Notes: generated from the letters alone by a model not told the origin. Shown: positions 34,512 to 44,182, counted from the stretch's first letter. The stretch: DNA of 64,000 bases from Thermophilibacter mediterraneus (GCF_900119385.1 NZ_FPKO01000007.1:62001-126000); one strand, 5' to 3'. Numbers and translations: made by a program.

Positions 34512-35063
34512 CTACCCCTCGAAGCCGACGTCCTCCAGGAGCGCCGACCCGTCGGCCGCGCTCGTGGCCAGCTCGTCGCAGCGCTCGTTCTCGGCGTGCC
34601 CGGCGTGGCCCTTGACCCAGACCCACGTCACGTCGTGCGGCGAGGCGGCGGCGATCAGGCGCTCCCAGAGGTCGACGTTCTTCACGGGCTGCTTGCTCGC
34701 GGTCTTCCAGCCTCGCCGCTGCCAGCCGGCGATCCAGCCCTTGTTGAACGCGTTGCACACGTACTGGGAGTCCGTCGTCATCGTGACCGCGCACGGGCGG
34801 CGCAGCGCCTCGAGCGCCGCGATCGCGCCCATGAGCTCCATGCGGTTGTTCGTGGTGCGACGGTACCCCGCCGAGATCTCGCGCTCGTGGGCGCGCCCGT
34901 CCGGGCCCGTGTAGCGCAGCACGGTCCCGAAGCCGCCCGGCCCCGGGTTTCCGCGCGAGGAGCCGTCGGACCAGGCCATGACGGAAAACTTGACAGATTC
35001 CCCCGTCCCCTCTGTCAGGTTCGTGCCGCCTGCGGCCCGGGAGAAGTCGCTCCAGCTCGCCAT
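34512..35063 (-). CDS. rnhA: Ribonuclease HI
   Basis: A 183-residue RNase H that cleaves the RNA of RNA-DNA hybrids. All catalytic residues are visible: Asp in [15 protein letters not shown], Glu in [10 protein letters not shown], Asp in TTDSQYV and the late His/Asp in [17 protein letters not shown]. The chosen ATG (35063) overlaps the polA stop by one base. A shorter start at 34979 would remove part of the first beta strand (KFSVMAW). The ~27-residue N-terminal extension this implies contains a REP-like hairpin read as coding sequence, an unusual arrangement. Confidence 0.93.
   Translation of the reverse strand: MASWSDFSRAAGGTNLTEGTGESVKFSVMAWSDGSSRGNPGPGGFGTVLRYTGPDGRAHEREISAGYRRTTNNRMELMGAIAALEALRRPCAVTMTTDSQYVCNAFNKGWIAGWQRRGWKTASKQPVKNVDLWERLIAAASPHDVTWVWVKGHAGHAENERCDELATSAADGSALLEDVGFEG
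34991..35017. repeat. REP-like hairpin inside the rnhA reading frame
   Basis: Arms tgacag (34991-34996) and ctgtca (35012-35017) enclose attcccccgtcccct. The sequence is related to the gggacagNggggacgg arms of the palindromes at 1007 and 43057. In the rnhA frame it encodes the segment LTEGTGESV just before the first catalytic strand, and keeps the frame open. Confidence 0.65.
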
Positions 35064-37771
35064 TACTTCGCCTCCGCCCAGTTGGAGCCGTAGGAGACCT
35101 CGGCCACGAGCGGCACCCTGAGCTCCGCCACGCCCTCCATGGTCTCGCGGACGAGCGTGCTCACGGCCTCGACCTCGCCCTCGGGCACCTCGAGGTCCAG
35201 CTCGTCGTGGATCTGCAGCACGAGCCGGGAGCGCAGGCCCTCCTCGACGAGGCGCGCGGCGACGCGCACCATCGCGATCTTGATGATGTCGGCCGCGGTG
35301 CCCTGCATGGGGTGGTTCATGGCCGTGCGCTCGCCAAAGGCGACGAGCTGGCGGTTCTTCTGCCTGAACTCCTTGATGTGGCGCTTGCGCCCGTAGAGCG
35401 TCTCGGCCCAGCCGCGCTCGTGCGCCACGCGCACCGCCTCGTCGAGAAACGCCCGCACGCCGGGGTATGCCTCGAAGTAGCGGTCGATCATCTCCTGCGC
35501 CTCGGCGCGGGGAATCTTGAGCGAGCTCGCGAGGCCGAACGCCTGCTGCCCGTAGACGATGCCGAAGTTGACCGCCTTGGCGCGGCTGCGAAGCTGCGGA
35601 GTGACCTCGTCCACCGGAACGCCGAAGACGCGCGCCGCCGTTGCCGCGTGGAAGTCCGCGCCCTCGCAGAAGGCGGCGATCAGGTGCTCGTCCCCGGAGA
35701 GGTGGGCCAGGAGGCGCAGCTCGATCTGCGAGTAGTCGCAGGCGAGAAACACGTGGCCCTCCGGCACCGTGAACGCCTGGCGCACGCGATGCCCCAGCTC
35801 GGAGCGGGTGGGGATGTTCTGCAGGTTGGGGTCGGAGCTCGAGAGGCGCCCGGTCGCCGTGACCGTCTGGTTGAGCGTGGTGTGGATGCGCCCGTCGCCG
35901 GCGACGAGCGCCGGCAGCGCGTCGAGGTAGGTCGACTTGATCTTGGCGCGCTCGCGGTACTCCAGGACGTCGGCCACGATCTCGTGGTCGCGCGCGAGGT
36001 CCCCGAGCACCTTGGCGTTGGTCGAGTAGAACCCGCGCTTGGTGCGCTTGAGTCCGTAGGTGGGAAGGCCCAGCACGTCGAAGAGCACGTGGGAGAGCTG
36101 CTGGGGCGAGTCGACGTTGAAGCTCTCGCCTGCCTCGGCGTGGATCCTCTCGACCATCTCGGAGATCTCGGCACCGAGCTCGGCGGACTGCGCGGCGAGG
36201 ATGGCCGTGTCCACGCCGAGCCCCTCGCGCTCCATCTGGGCGAGCACGGGCAGGAGGGGCATCTCCATCTCGTCGAAGAGGCGCGCGGAGCCGTCCTCCT
36301 CGAGGCGCCCGCGCAGCACGGGCACGAGGCGCAGGACGCTCGCCGCCTCGATCGCCGCGGCGGGGACGTCGTCGGTGGGGGAGGGGAGCACGTCGCTCAG
36401 GTACGACTCGGCGAGCTCGCGGACCGCGAAGCTCCCGCGCTCGGAGTCGAGCAGGTAGGCGGCCACGCCCACGTCGAAGATGCGCCCGGGGTCGACCTCG
36501 CGAGCGTCGACGGCCGCCGGCAGCGACGAGTCGGCGGGGCAGGCCACGTGGACGAGCGCCTTGACGTCGCCCGCGGCGAGGCGCCCCTCGCGCAGCAGGC
36601 GCGCGAGCGCGTCGTCGGCCTCGTCTCCCTCGAACCGGCAGAGCCGGTCCCCGACGGCCGCCCACAGCACGTGCGAGAGCCCGAAGAGCGCCCCGTCCGC
36701 GCGGTCGTCGTCGATCGCGCAGCCGATCCAGTCCCCGGCGCGGAGCGCCTCGTCGAGGGCGGCGCGCGCCTCGTCGCCCGCGAGCGGCCCGCCGAGCTCG
36801 ACGGTGGAAGCCGCCCCCGCGGCGGCGCCGTCCTTCTCGCCCAGGGCCTCCCGCGCGGCGGCCACGGCCCCCTCGCCGCCCAGGCGCACGAGGCGGCTCG
36901 TCATGCCGGTGAAGCCGAGCGCGGAGAACGCCCGGGCGACCTCGGCGGCGTCGAAGGTTGGGAAGCGCGCGTCGTCGAGGTCGAGCTCGATCGGAGCGTC
37001 CGTGCGGATCGTTGCCACCCGGCGGCTCACCAGCGCGTCGTCGATGTGGGCGCGCAGGTTCTCGCCCATCTTGCCCTTGACCTCGTCGGCGTGTGCGATG
37101 ACCTCGTCGAGGCTGCCGTACTGCACGATGAGCGCGGCGGCCTTCTTGGGGCCGATGCCCGGCACGCCGGGGATGTTGTCGGAGGAGTCGCCCTTGAGCC
37201 CGTAGAAGTCGGGGACGAGCTCGGGCGTGATGCCGTGGTAGAGGTCCTCGACCGTCGCGGGGTCCATGATCGCGACGTCCGTGACGCCCTTCTTGGTGGA
37301 GACCACCTTCACGCGGTCGGTGGTGAGCTGGTACATGTCTCGGTCGCCGGTGAAGAGCAGCATGGTGTACCCGGCGGCCTCGCCGCGGCGGGCGAGCGTG
37401 CCGAGGATGTCGTCGCCCTCCCAGCCCTCGAGCTCGGCGACCGGCACGTCGAGCGCGCCGAGGAGCTCCTTCACCATGGGGAACTGCTCGCGCAGCGCCG
37501 GGTCCATCGGCGGGCGCTGGGCCTTGTACTGCGGCAGCATCTCCATGCGCACGCGCGGCTTGCCCCTGTCGAAGGCGCAGATCACGCCGTCGGGGCGGAA
37601 CGTGTCCACGAGCTTGATGAACATGTTGAAGAAGCCGAAGAGCGCGTTGGTCGAGCGGCCGTCCGGCGCCGTCATGGGCTGGCGGATTGCGTGGAACGCG
37701 CGGTGCATGAGCGAGTTGCCGTCGATGACGGCGATGGTGCGGGTGGCGGTGCTCTCGGTGGTCTCGGGCAT
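35063..37771 (-). CDS. polA: DNA polymerase I
   Basis: A 902-residue family A polymerase for gap filling and primer removal. The 5' nuclease domain (~10-300) starts [17 protein letters not shown] and includes GDRDMYQL and GIGPKKAA. Polymerase motifs A ([18 protein letters not shown]), B ([14 protein letters not shown]) and C ([11 protein letters not shown]) are intact. The middle domain lacks the acidic motifs of an active 3'-5' exonuclease (its start reads [11 protein letters not shown]), so proofreading is probably absent, as in many bacterial PolA proteins. The ATG at 37771 follows agaggaac. rnhA overlaps its stop by one base, a sensible pairing for RNA primer removal. Confidence 0.96.
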   Translation of the reverse strand: MPETTESTATRTIAVIDGNSLMHRAFHAIRQPMTAPDGRSTNALFGFFNMFIKLVDTFRPDGVICAFDRGKPRVRMEMLPQYKAQRPPMDPALREQFPMVKELLGALDVPVAELEGWEGDDILGTLARRGEAAGYTMLLFTGDRDMYQLTTDRVKVVSTKKGVTDVAIMDPATVEDLYHGITPELVPDFYGLKGDSSDNIPGVPGIGPKKAAALIVQYGSLDEVIAHADEVKGKMGENLRAHIDDALVSRRVATIRTDAPIELDLDDARFPTFDAAEVARAFSALGFTGMTSRLVRLGGEGAVAAAREALGEKDGAAAGAASTVELGGPLAGDEARAALDEALRAGDWIGCAIDDDRADGALFGLSHVLWAAVGDRLCRFEGDEADDALARLLREGRLAAGDVKALVHVACPADSSLPAAVDAREVDPGRIFDVGVAAYLLDSERGSFAVRELAESYLSDVLPSPTDDVPAAAIEAASVLRLVPVLRGRLEEDGSARLFDEMEMPLLPVLAQMEREGLGVDTAILAAQSAELGAEISEMVERIHAEAGESFNVDSPQQLSHVLFDVLGLPTYGLKRTKRGFYSTNAKVLGDLARDHEIVADVLEYRERAKIKSTYLDALPALVAGDGRIHTTLNQTVTATGRLSSSDPNLQNIPTRSELGHRVRQAFTVPEGHVFLACDYSQIELRLLAHLSGDEHLIAAFCEGADFHAATAARVFGVPVDEVTPQLRSRAKAVNFGIVYGQQAFGLASSLKIPRAEAQEMIDRYFEAYPGVRAFLDEAVRVAHERGWAETLYGRKRHIKEFRQKNRQLVAFGERTAMNHPMQGTAADIIKIAMVRVAARLVEEGLRSRLVLQIHDELDLEVPEGEVEAVSTLVRETMEGVAELRVPLVAEVSYGSNWAEAK

Positions 37772-37806
37772 GAGGTTCCTCTCGTCCGTGTGTCCGCCCA
37801 ATTGTA

Positions 37807-37818
37807 GGCGAGAAGGAC
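37807..37818 (+). repeat. Dispersed short motif GGCGAGAAGNAC (representative copy)
   Basis: The core CGAGAAGNAC is found on either strand in gene-free DNA at 4143-4153, 21108-21119, 27689-27700, 31037-31048, 34486-34497, 37807-37818, 38023-38034, 40268-40278, 40596-40606, 44785-44796, 57931-57942, 60559-60570 and 60752-60762. One-mismatch copies are at ~3071, 27888 and 37850. Several lie 12-23 nt past stop codons, and pairs in opposite orientation bracket the repeat loci near 37874, 40418 and 60570. The function is unknown. Confidence 0.7.
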
Positions 37819-37873
37819 GGGCGGGGTGCGGGGCCGACCCAGGGGCGAGCTCTTCTCGTCCCACGTCCTCCCA

Positions 37874-37958
37874 AACCTCACAGGTAGTCTTTCTATTCTC
37901 GTTATAACATTATGTACATAAGCCAGAAATTGACGAAAGAACCACTACCTGTGAGGTT
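37874..37958. repeat. 85-bp AT-rich element bounded by perfect 15-bp inverted repeats
   Basis: Ends are aacctcacaggtagt (37874-37888) and actacctgtgaggtt (37944-37958). The 55-nt interior is strongly AT-rich and contains the perfect palindrome ttatgtacataa (37910-37921). It lies in the 389-nt gap between the divergent polA and glnN genes. On the minus strand the interior offers a possible polA -10 (TATAAC). It could be a MITE-like element or a regulatory structure. The rest of the gap holds two dispersed-motif copies and a weak candidate promoter for glnN (aataat at ~38100). Confidence 0.65.
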
Positions 37959-38160
37959 CTGGCGCGGCGGGCGGCTCACCCTGGCCCGCCGGCGGCCTGC
38001 GCGCTGCCCCAGCGCGCCCCGCGTACTTCTCGCCATGAAATCGCAGCGCGCCTGCAACGTAAACGCCCCGTGAGCTTCACGCTGGGGCAACGGTCGTGAA
38101 ATAATGGCGCCGTAGAGTATTCCGCCGTAAGCCACACGCCAAAGACGAAAAGGGGCGCAC

Positions 38161-40251
38161 ATGGGCAAGGACAAGGTCTCGCAGGAGTTCGGCAGCCTGC
38201 TGTTCACGGACGCCGTGATGCAGGAGCGGCTTCCCAAGCCGACCTACAAGGAGCTCCGTCAGGTCATCGACGACGGCAAGCCGCTCGACCTCGACATCGC
38301 CAACGAGGTCGCGCACGCGATGAAGGAGTGGGCGCTCGAGAAGGGCGCCACGCACTTCGCGCACTGGTTCCAGCCGCTCACCGGCATCACCTCCGAGAAG
38401 CACGACAGCTTCCTCACGCCGATCAACGACGGCACGGTCCTCATGTCCTTCTCGGGCAAGGAGCTCGTCCAGGGCGAGCCCGACGCCTCGAGCTTCCCCT
38501 CGGGCGGCCTGCGCGCGACCTTCGAGGCCCGCGGCTACACCGCCTGGGACCCCACGAGCCCGGCCTTCATCAAGGACGAGGTGCTCTGCATCCCCACCGC
38601 CTTCGTCTCCTACACCGGTGAGGCGCTCGACAAGAAGACGCCGCTTCTGCGCTCGCAGGTGGCCCTCGAGGCGCAGGCCAAGCGCGTGCTGGCGCTCTTC
38701 GGCCGCGAGCCCAAGCGCGTGTTCACCACGATCGGCCCCGAGCAGGAGTACTTCCTCATCAAGGAGGAGGACTACGAGAAGCGCCCCGACCTCATCTACT
38801 GCGGGCGCACGCTCTTCGGGTGCGAGCCGGTCAAGGGCCAGGAGCTCGAGGAGCACTACTTCGGCGCCATCAGGCCCACGGTCAACGAGTTCATGAAGGA
38901 GGTCGACGACGAGCTCTGGAAGCTCGGCGTGCCGGTCAAGACCAAGCACAACGAGGTCGCCCCGGCCCAGCACGAGCTCGCCCCGATCTTCGAGCAGGGG
39001 TCGCTCGCCATCGACGACAACCTCCTCACGATGGAGGAGCTCAAGCTGCTGGCCACGCGCCACGGCCTCGCCTGCCTCGAGCACGAGAAGCCGTTCGAGT
39101 ACGTCAACGGCTCCGGCAAGCACAACAACTGGTCCATCTGCGCCGATGGCAAGAACCTGCTCGAGCCCGGCGACGTGCCCTCCGAGAACCTGCAGTTCCT
39201 CGTGTTTCTCGCCGCGCTCGTGGCCGCCGTCGACGAGCACGCCGACCTGCTGCGCATGAGCGTCGCCTCCGCCGGCAACGACCACCGTCTCGGCGCCAAC
39301 GAGGCGCCGCCGGCGATCATCTCCGTCTTCCTGGGCGACCAGCTCCACGCCATCGTGGAGGCACTGATCAACAAGGAGGAGCCGGAGGTCCACGAGGCCG
39401 AGCGCATGGACCTGGGCGTGCCCGCGCTGCCCGACCTGCTGCGCGACTCCACCGACCGCAACCGCACCTCGCCCTTCGCCTTCACGGGCAACAAGTTCGA
39501 GTTCCGCATGTGCGGCAGCCAGCAGAACCTGGCCGACCCCAACGTGGTGCTCAACACCGCCGTGGCCGAGCAGTGCGACCGCTTTGCCACCAAGCTCGAG
39601 GGCAAGACCGGCGACGAGTTCACCAACCTGGCCCTTCGCTGGGTGCGGCACACCCTGCGCGACCACCAGCGCGTGCTCTTCGAGGGCAACGGCTACTCCG
39701 AGGAGTGGGAGGCCGAGGCCGAGCGGCGCGGCCTGCCCAACCTCAAGTCCACCCCGGACACGCTCGCCTGCATCACCGCCCCCGAGACCGTGGCCTTCTA
39801 CGGCAAGTACCACGTCCTGAACGAGGCCGAGCTCCACGCGCGCTACGTCTCCAAGGCCGAGCAGTACGCGAAGCTGCTCAACATCGAGGCGAACACCATG
39901 GTCTACATGGCGCGCCACCTCTACCTGCCGGCGCTGTTCGACTACTCCGGCGACATCGCGAGCTCGGTTGCCACCAAGGCCGAGATCGGCATCGAGAGCC
40001 CCGTCGAGAAGGAGCTCGTGCGCACGCTCACGGACGGCATCTCCGCCATCCACGAGGCGACGGCCGACCTCGAGGCCAACAACTCCGCGGCGCACGCGGT
40101 CGAGGACCCGCAGGAGCAGTGCTTCGCCTACCGCGACACCGTCCTCCCCTCGATGGAGCACCTGCGCGAGTGCGTGGACGCCATGGAGAAGGTCTGCGGC
40201 GCCGAGTACTGGCCCGTGCCCACCTACAACGAGATGCTCTTCTGGGTCTAG
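38161..40251 (+). CDS. glnN: Glutamine synthetase, type III
   Basis: A 696-residue GSIII enzyme, ATP-dependent synthesis of glutamine from glutamate and ammonia. The length and the internal motifs separate it from GSI (~450): [74 protein letters not shown] and [17 protein letters not shown]. The C-terminal third from ~500 is the GSIII-specific extension. The ATG follows gaaaaggggcgcac. With gltBD it provides ammonia assimilation. I see no amtB or PII gene nearby. Confidence 0.97.
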   Translation: MGKDKVSQEFGSLLFTDAVMQERLPKPTYKELRQVIDDGKPLDLDIANEVAHAMKEWALEKGATHFAHWFQPLTGITSEKHDSFLTPINDGTVLMSFSGKELVQGEPDASSFPSGGLRATFEARGYTAWDPTSPAFIKDEVLCIPTAFVSYTGEALDKKTPLLRSQVALEAQAKRVLALFGREPKRVFTTIGPEQEYFLIKEEDYEKRPDLIYCGRTLFGCEPVKGQELEEHYFGAIRPTVNEFMKEVDDELWKLGVPVKTKHNEVAPAQHELAPIFEQGSLAIDDNLLTMEELKLLATRHGLACLEHEKPFEYVNGSGKHNNWSICADGKNLLEPGDVPSENLQFLVFLAALVAAVDEHADLLRMSVASAGNDHRLGANEAPPAIISVFLGDQLHAIVEALINKEEPEVHEAERMDLGVPALPDLLRDSTDRNRTSPFAFTGNKFEFRMCGSQQNLADPNVVLNTAVAEQCDRFATKLEGKTGDEFTNLALRWVRHTLRDHQRVLFEGNGYSEEWEAEAERRGLPNLKSTPDTLACITAPETVAFYGKYHVLNEAELHARYVSKAEQYAKLLNIEANTMVYMARHLYLPALFDYSGDIASSVATKAEIGIESPVEKELVRTLTDGISAIHEATADLEANNSAAHAVEDPQEQCFAYRDTVLPSMEHLRECVDAMEKVCGAEYWPVPTYNEMLFWV

Positions 40252-40291
40252 GCGCCCTCATCTCCCAGCGAGAAGAACCTTGCGTCCCGAC

Positions 40292-40328
40292 CGCCGCCCC
40301 GTGGGCCCGCTCGGCCCTCGGGGCGGCG
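40292..40328 (+). terminator. Terminator-like hairpin after glnN
   Basis: Arms cgccgcccc (40292-40300) and ggggcggcg (40320-40328) pair perfectly around a 19-nt loop, 40 nt after the stop. There is no T-run, so it may stabilise the 3' end rather than terminate. A dispersed-motif copy precedes it. Confidence 0.5.
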
Positions 40329-40417
40329 CTGTGTCGCGCGGGTGTGCGGGCGGGGCCACGCTGGGTTGGAGCTGGGGTCACGGTGCGGCTGCGGGCGCGC
40401 GTGCACGCGAAAAGGTT

Positions 40418-40760
40418 GCGATTGGGTAGTCCCCGCAGAAAGGGGTGCGATTGGAAACCCCCCGGAGGGGTCCGCGATTGGGAAGTCCTGCCGGAAGGGG
40501 CCGCGATTGGGTAGCAAGTTTGATGTTGGCCGCCCGCTTGCATCAAACATGCTACCCAATCGGTGGGAGGAGCTGACAAATCTGGGGGTTCGACGGTTCT
40601 TCTCGACCGCTTGGGGCCTCTGAACATCAATTGTTATACCCAACCGAGGGGGTTTCCTCGCAAAATCGCTACTCTGGGCGACGCGACCGAGGGCAAATAC
40701 CCAATGGGAGGGCTTCTTTGACAGCGGGGGCGGCGACCGGCGGGACGACTACCCAAAGGG
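40418..40760. repeat. GCGATTGGGTA repeat array: four forward then four reverse copies
   Basis: Forward copies of gcgattgg start at 40418, 40447, 40474 and 40503 (spacing 29, 27, 29 bp), each followed by short C-rich/G-rich stem halves. Reverse copies ctacccaatcg, tacccaaccg, tacccaatgg and tacccaaagg follow at about 40552, 40637, 40698 and 40749. The innermost pair forms a 22-bp stem with one mismatch (40504-40525 with 40541-40562) and a 15-nt loop. Dispersed-motif copies in opposite orientation lie at 40268 and 40596. No gene is seen in 40252-40834. Confidence 0.75.
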
Positions 40761-40834
40761 ACGCGTTTTATGATGGCGGGCCAGCGGGCGGCAGGGCATG
40801 GGGGCGTTCCGGCGACCGCCTCGGCCTGGGCGCG

Positions 40835-41569
40835 CTACCCCTCGTCGCCCAGGCGGCGCACGAGCTCGGGGAGCTCTTGGGCGAGGCGCTCCATCGACCC
40901 GCGCCACACGGCCCCGCGGGGCCTCGCGTGCCCCACGTAGGCGGTGCGCAGCCCGCAGTCGGGGCGCGGCAGGTCGCGGGAGGCGTCGTTGCCGACCATG
41001 AGGCACTCCTCGAGGCGCACGCCCAGCTGGTTCGCGAACTCCTGGTAGTAGCGCGCGCTCGGCTTGCAGCGCGTGGAGTTGTCGATGGTCGAGATCAGGG
41101 CGAAGTCGTCGACGTGGACGCCCGCCCACTCCATGCGGGCGCGGTCGCACGCGAGCGAGAACGTGGGGTTGGTCGCGAGGGCGCAGACGAGCCCCTCGGA
41201 CCAGACGGCGTCGATCGCCCGACGGGCGCCCTCGACGGGCCGGGCGGACACGATGCCGCCCGAGAAGGTGGGGACGACCTCCCGCTCGTAGCAGTCGACG
41301 AGGTCGTGGACGACGGGGTCGTCGAGCGGGATGCCGCAGCCGCGGAAGAACGTCTGGTTGAAGAGCTGCGCGTTGGTGAGCGAGTCGCTGCGGTCCTGGG
41401 CGTCGATGGCGAGGAAGCTCCGGGCGAAGGGGAGCGCGAGCGCGGCGGGGCTCGTGCGCGCGGCGTCCGCGAGCAGCCTCGACGCCCCCGCGACGTAGCG
41501 CAGGATGAACGCGGAGAGGTTAAGGCGCAGCAGCGTGTCGTCAAGGTCGAAGAGCACCGCTTTGATCAC
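40835..41569 (-). CDS. HAD-superfamily hydrolase
   Basis: A 244-residue phosphatase-type HAD protein. Motif I is FDLDDTLL at the N-terminus, motif II the Thr in CALATNPT, motif III the Lys in NSTRCKPSARYY and motif IV VGNDASRDL. A cap domain lies between motifs I and II (~15-100). The start is GTG at 41569, with ggagg 7 nt upstream, giving VIKAVLFDLDD. Substrate is unknown. It is divergent from rpsA. Confidence 0.85.
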   Translation of the reverse strand: MIKAVLFDLDDTLLRLNLSAFILRYVAGASRLLADAARTSPAALALPFARSFLAIDAQDRSDSLTNAQLFNQTFFRGCGIPLDDPVVHDLVDCYEREVVPTFSGGIVSARPVEGARRAIDAVWSEGLVCALATNPTFSLACDRARMEWAGVHVDDFALISTIDNSTRCKPSARYYQEFANQLGVRLEECLMVGNDASRDLPRPDCGLRTAYVGHARPRGAVWRGSMERLAQELPELVRRLGDEG

Positions 41570-41638
41570 GGGTGAGCCTCCGGACGTCGTCGTTGGTGGA
41601 GCGGGTCTGAGAAAATAATAAATACCCAGCCGCGGCGC

Positions 41639-41668
41639 TTGAAATACACACGCGAAAAACGCTACTCT
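41639..41668 (+). promoter_or_regulatory. rpsA promoter
   Basis: A -35 TTGAAA (41639-41644) and a -10 TACTCT (41663-41668) are separated by 18 bp, giving an expected start at about 41675 and a ~140-nt leader. A short hairpin (ggggccccg region, ~41782-41791) lies near the ribosome binding site. Confidence 0.65.
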
Positions 41669-41812
41669 ATCCTCCGTGTGGGCACAGGGCCCGCACAAAC
41701 GTATCTGTCGGCCCCCGAGAGCATGTAAGTTTCCACGTAGACGCCACGATTCTAGGCACTGCAGGCAGCGACCATGACGACCGGGGCCCCGTTTCTCGAA
41801 AGGGGTCCACCT

Positions 41813-42994
41813 TTGAGTGAGATTCAGAACTCGTCCATCTTCGCGCTGGATGACATCTCCGACGAGGAGATGAACAACCTCATCGACGGCACCGTGACCG
41901 ACTTCGACGAGGGCGACCTCGTCACCGGCACCGTCGTGAAGCTCGAGCGCGACGAGGTCCTGCTTGACATCGGCTACAAGTCCGAGGGCGTCATCCCGTC
42001 CCGCGAGCTCTCCATCCGCAAGGACGTCAACCCGGCCGACGTCGTCGCCATGGGCGACGAGATCGAGGCGCTTGTCCTCCAGAAGGAGGACAAGGAGGGC
42101 CGTCTCGTCCTCTCCAAGAAGCGCGCCGAGTACGAGCGCGCCTGGAACGCCGTCGAGGAGAAGTTCAACTCCGGCGAGACCGTCGAGGGCGAGGTCATCG
42201 AGGTCGTCAAGGGCGGCCTGATCCTCGACATCGGCCTGCGCGGCTTCCTGCCCGCCTCCCTCGTCGACCTCCGTCGCGTCAAGGACCTCAACGCCTACCT
42301 CGGCACCCGCATCGAGGCCCGCGTCATCGAGATGGACCGCAACCGCAACAACGTCGTCCTCTCCCGTCGCGTCGTCCTCGAGGAGGCCCGCAAGGCCGAG
42401 CGCCAGGAGATCCTCTCCAAGCTGCAGGTCGGCATGCGCCTCAAGGGCACCGTCTCCTCGATCGTCGACTTCGGCGCCTTCGTCGACCTCGGCGGCATCG
42501 ACGGCCTGGTGCACATCTCCGAGCTCTCCTGGAACCACGTCAACCACCCCTCCGAGGTCGTCAAGGTCGGCCAGGAGGTCGAGGTCCAGGTGCTCGACGT
42601 CGACCTCAACCGCGAGCGCATCTCCCTCGGCCTCAAGCAGACCACCGAGGACCCCTGGCGCACGCTCGTCAAGAAGTACCCCGTCGACGCCATCGTCGAG
42701 GGCACCGTCACCAAGCTCGTCACCTTCGGTGCGTTCGTCGACCTCGGCGAGGGCGTGGAGGGCCTCGTGCACATCTCCGAGATGGCCAAGCAGCACGTGG
42801 ACCAGCCGTCCCAGGTCTGCTCCGTGGGCGACCACGTCCAGGTGAAGGTCATGGAGATCGACCTCGACCGTCGTCGCATCTCCCTGTCCATGAAGGCCGC
42901 CGCCGAGACCCTCGGCACCGAGGTCGAGGTCAAGCCGCTCCCCGAGAGCGACAAGCCGGCCGAGGAGAGCGAGCCCGAGGCCACCGAGGAGTAG
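41813..42994 (+). CDS. rpsA: 30S ribosomal protein S1
   Basis: A 393-residue S1 protein with four S1 RNA-binding domains: GDLVTGTVVKLERDEVLLDIGYKSEGVIP-type (key part GYKSEGVIP), GETVEGEVIEVVKGGLILDIGLRGFLP-type (GLRGFLPAS), GMRLKGTVSSIVDFGAFVDLGGIDGLVHIS-type and a fourth with VDLGEGVEGLVHIS. Four domains is the usual actinobacterial/Firmicute count. It helps the ribosome capture mRNA. I prefer the TTG at 41813 (MSEIQNSS) with aaaggggtccacc just upstream. An in-frame ATG at 41774 would add 13 residues but has a poor site. Confidence 0.94.
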   Translation: MSEIQNSSIFALDDISDEEMNNLIDGTVTDFDEGDLVTGTVVKLERDEVLLDIGYKSEGVIPSRELSIRKDVNPADVVAMGDEIEALVLQKEDKEGRLVLSKKRAEYERAWNAVEEKFNSGETVEGEVIEVVKGGLILDIGLRGFLPASLVDLRRVKDLNAYLGTRIEARVIEMDRNRNNVVLSRRVVLEEARKAERQEILSKLQVGMRLKGTVSSIVDFGAFVDLGGIDGLVHISELSWNHVNHPSEVVKVGQEVEVQVLDVDLNRERISLGLKQTTEDPWRTLVKKYPVDAIVEGTVTKLVTFGAFVDLGEGVEGLVHISEMAKQHVDQPSQVCSVGDHVQVKVMEIDLDRRRISLSMKAAAETLGTEVEVKPLPESDKPAEESEPEATEE

Positions 42995-43017
42995 CTCCTC
43001 GCACAATCCGATTTCTC

Positions 43018-43046
43018 GAGGGGGCCGTCCTTTGGGCGGCCCCCTC
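43018..43046 (+). terminator. rpsA intrinsic terminator
   Basis: A perfect 10-bp stem, gagggggccg (43018-43027) with cggccccctc (43037-43046), has a 9-nt loop and is followed by ttgg. It begins 24 nt after the rpsA stop. Confidence 0.8.
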
Positions 43047-43056
43047 TTGGCACCGC

Positions 43057-43100
43057 GGGACAGGGGGACGGGTGGACTGTCACCGCTCCGTCCCCCTGTC
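43057..43100. repeat. REP-like palindrome upstream of the M42 peptidase gene
   Basis: The left arm gggacagggggacgg (43057-43071) is mirrored by ccgtccccctgtc (43088-43100), with an inner ggtg ... cacc. It has the same architecture as 1007-1054. It lies between the rpsA terminator and the aaggagg site of the next gene, 20 nt before its ATG. Confidence 0.75.
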
Positions 43101-43119
43101 ACATCACAAGGAGGACCCC

Positions 43120-44175
43120 ATGACGCATGACATCGACAAGGACCATCTGCTGGCGACCCTGCGCGAGTGCGTCGAGGTCGAGAGCCCCGTGGGCTACTAC
43201 CCCGAGATCCACGAGTGGCTGCGCGAGACCCTCGGCGAGCTCGGCTACGAGATGACGGTCGACAACAACGCCACGGCCTACGTGCGCGTCCCGGGAAGAA
43301 GCGACGAGAAGACCGTGTGCCTGGGCGCCCACCTCGACACGATCGGGCTCGTGGTCCGCGGCATCAACGAGGACGGGACCCTGCGCGTCCGGCAGCTCGG
43401 CGGCATCAACTACGCGAGTATCGAGGGCGAGACCTGCCTCGTGCACTGCCGCGACGGCCGGACCGTTGCGGGCCAGGTGATCTGCAACCACCACTCCGTC
43501 CACGTGTGGGGCGAGGCGAAGACCGACGAGCGCACCGAGGACACCATGTCGGTCTCGCTCGTGGCCGACGTCAGCTCCGCCGCCGACGCGCGGGCGCTCG
43601 GCGTGGGCGAGGGGGCCGTCATCGGGATCGACCCCCACTTCGAGCTCTTCGACAACGGCTTCGTCATCAGCCGGCACATCGATGACAAGGCTGCCGTCGC
43701 CGTCCTTCTCGACTGCCTGCGCTGGCTGGCCGAGACCGGCGAGCGCCCCGCGTACGACACGCTCTTCGCCTTCCCGATCTACGAGGAGATCGGTCGCGGC
43801 GGGTCCTGGGTGCCCGACGAGGTCGACGAGTACGTCGCCTGCGACATCACGCTCATCGGCCCCGACTACGCGGGCTCGGACGAGCACAGCGTGGGCGTGA
43901 TCTGCTCCGACGCGAAGGGGCCGTACGACTGGGACCTCACCAACACGCTCATCTCCTGCGCGCGCTCCGCGTGCACGCCGGGTCACTGGAACACCCAGGT
44001 CTGCTTCCACTACTCGACCGACGCCAACGCCGCGGCACTCCATGGCAACGACCTCGCCGCAGGCGCCTTCGGCATGGCCTGCCTCAACACGCACGGGCGG
44101 GAGCGCTGCCACGTCGACGCGCTCGTCGAGACCGAGCTGCTCGCCCGGGCCTACCTCATGGGGGAGGGGCGCTAG
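43120..44175 (+). CDS. M42-family metallopeptidase (deblocking aminopeptidase/endoglucanase-M type)
   Basis: A 351-residue cytoplasmic metallo-aminopeptidase of clan MH. Metal and catalytic motifs are GAHLDTIGLVV near residue 70, SRHIDDKAAVAVLLD (Asp ligand), IYEEIGRGG (catalytic Glu-Glu) and a late histidine in NTHGRERCHVDAL. It trims N-terminal residues from peptides. The ATG at 43120 follows aaggaggacccc; an upstream in-frame extension falls inside a REP-like palindrome and is rejected. Confidence 0.92.
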   Translation: MTHDIDKDHLLATLRECVEVESPVGYYPEIHEWLRETLGELGYEMTVDNNATAYVRVPGRSDEKTVCLGAHLDTIGLVVRGINEDGTLRVRQLGGINYASIEGETCLVHCRDGRTVAGQVICNHHSVHVWGEAKTDERTEDTMSVSLVADVSSAADARALGVGEGAVIGIDPHFELFDNGFVISRHIDDKAAVAVLLDCLRWLAETGERPAYDTLFAFPIYEEIGRGGSWVPDEVDEYVACDITLIGPDYAGSDEHSVGVICSDAKGPYDWDLTNTLISCARSACTPGHWNTQVCFHYSTDANAAALHGNDLAAGAFGMACLNTHGRERCHVDALVETELLARAYLMGEGR

Positions 44176-44182
44176 GGCCGAC

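Noticed and set aside
41774-41812. Upstream ATG start for rpsA
   Set aside because: Its ribosome binding site is poor and the 13 added residues (TTGAPFLERGPPL) are not S1-like; the TTG at 41813 follows a good site. It remains possible.
43072-43119. N-terminal extension of the M42 peptidase
   Set aside because: The extension falls inside a REP-like palindrome, while ATG 43120 has a strong ribosome binding site.
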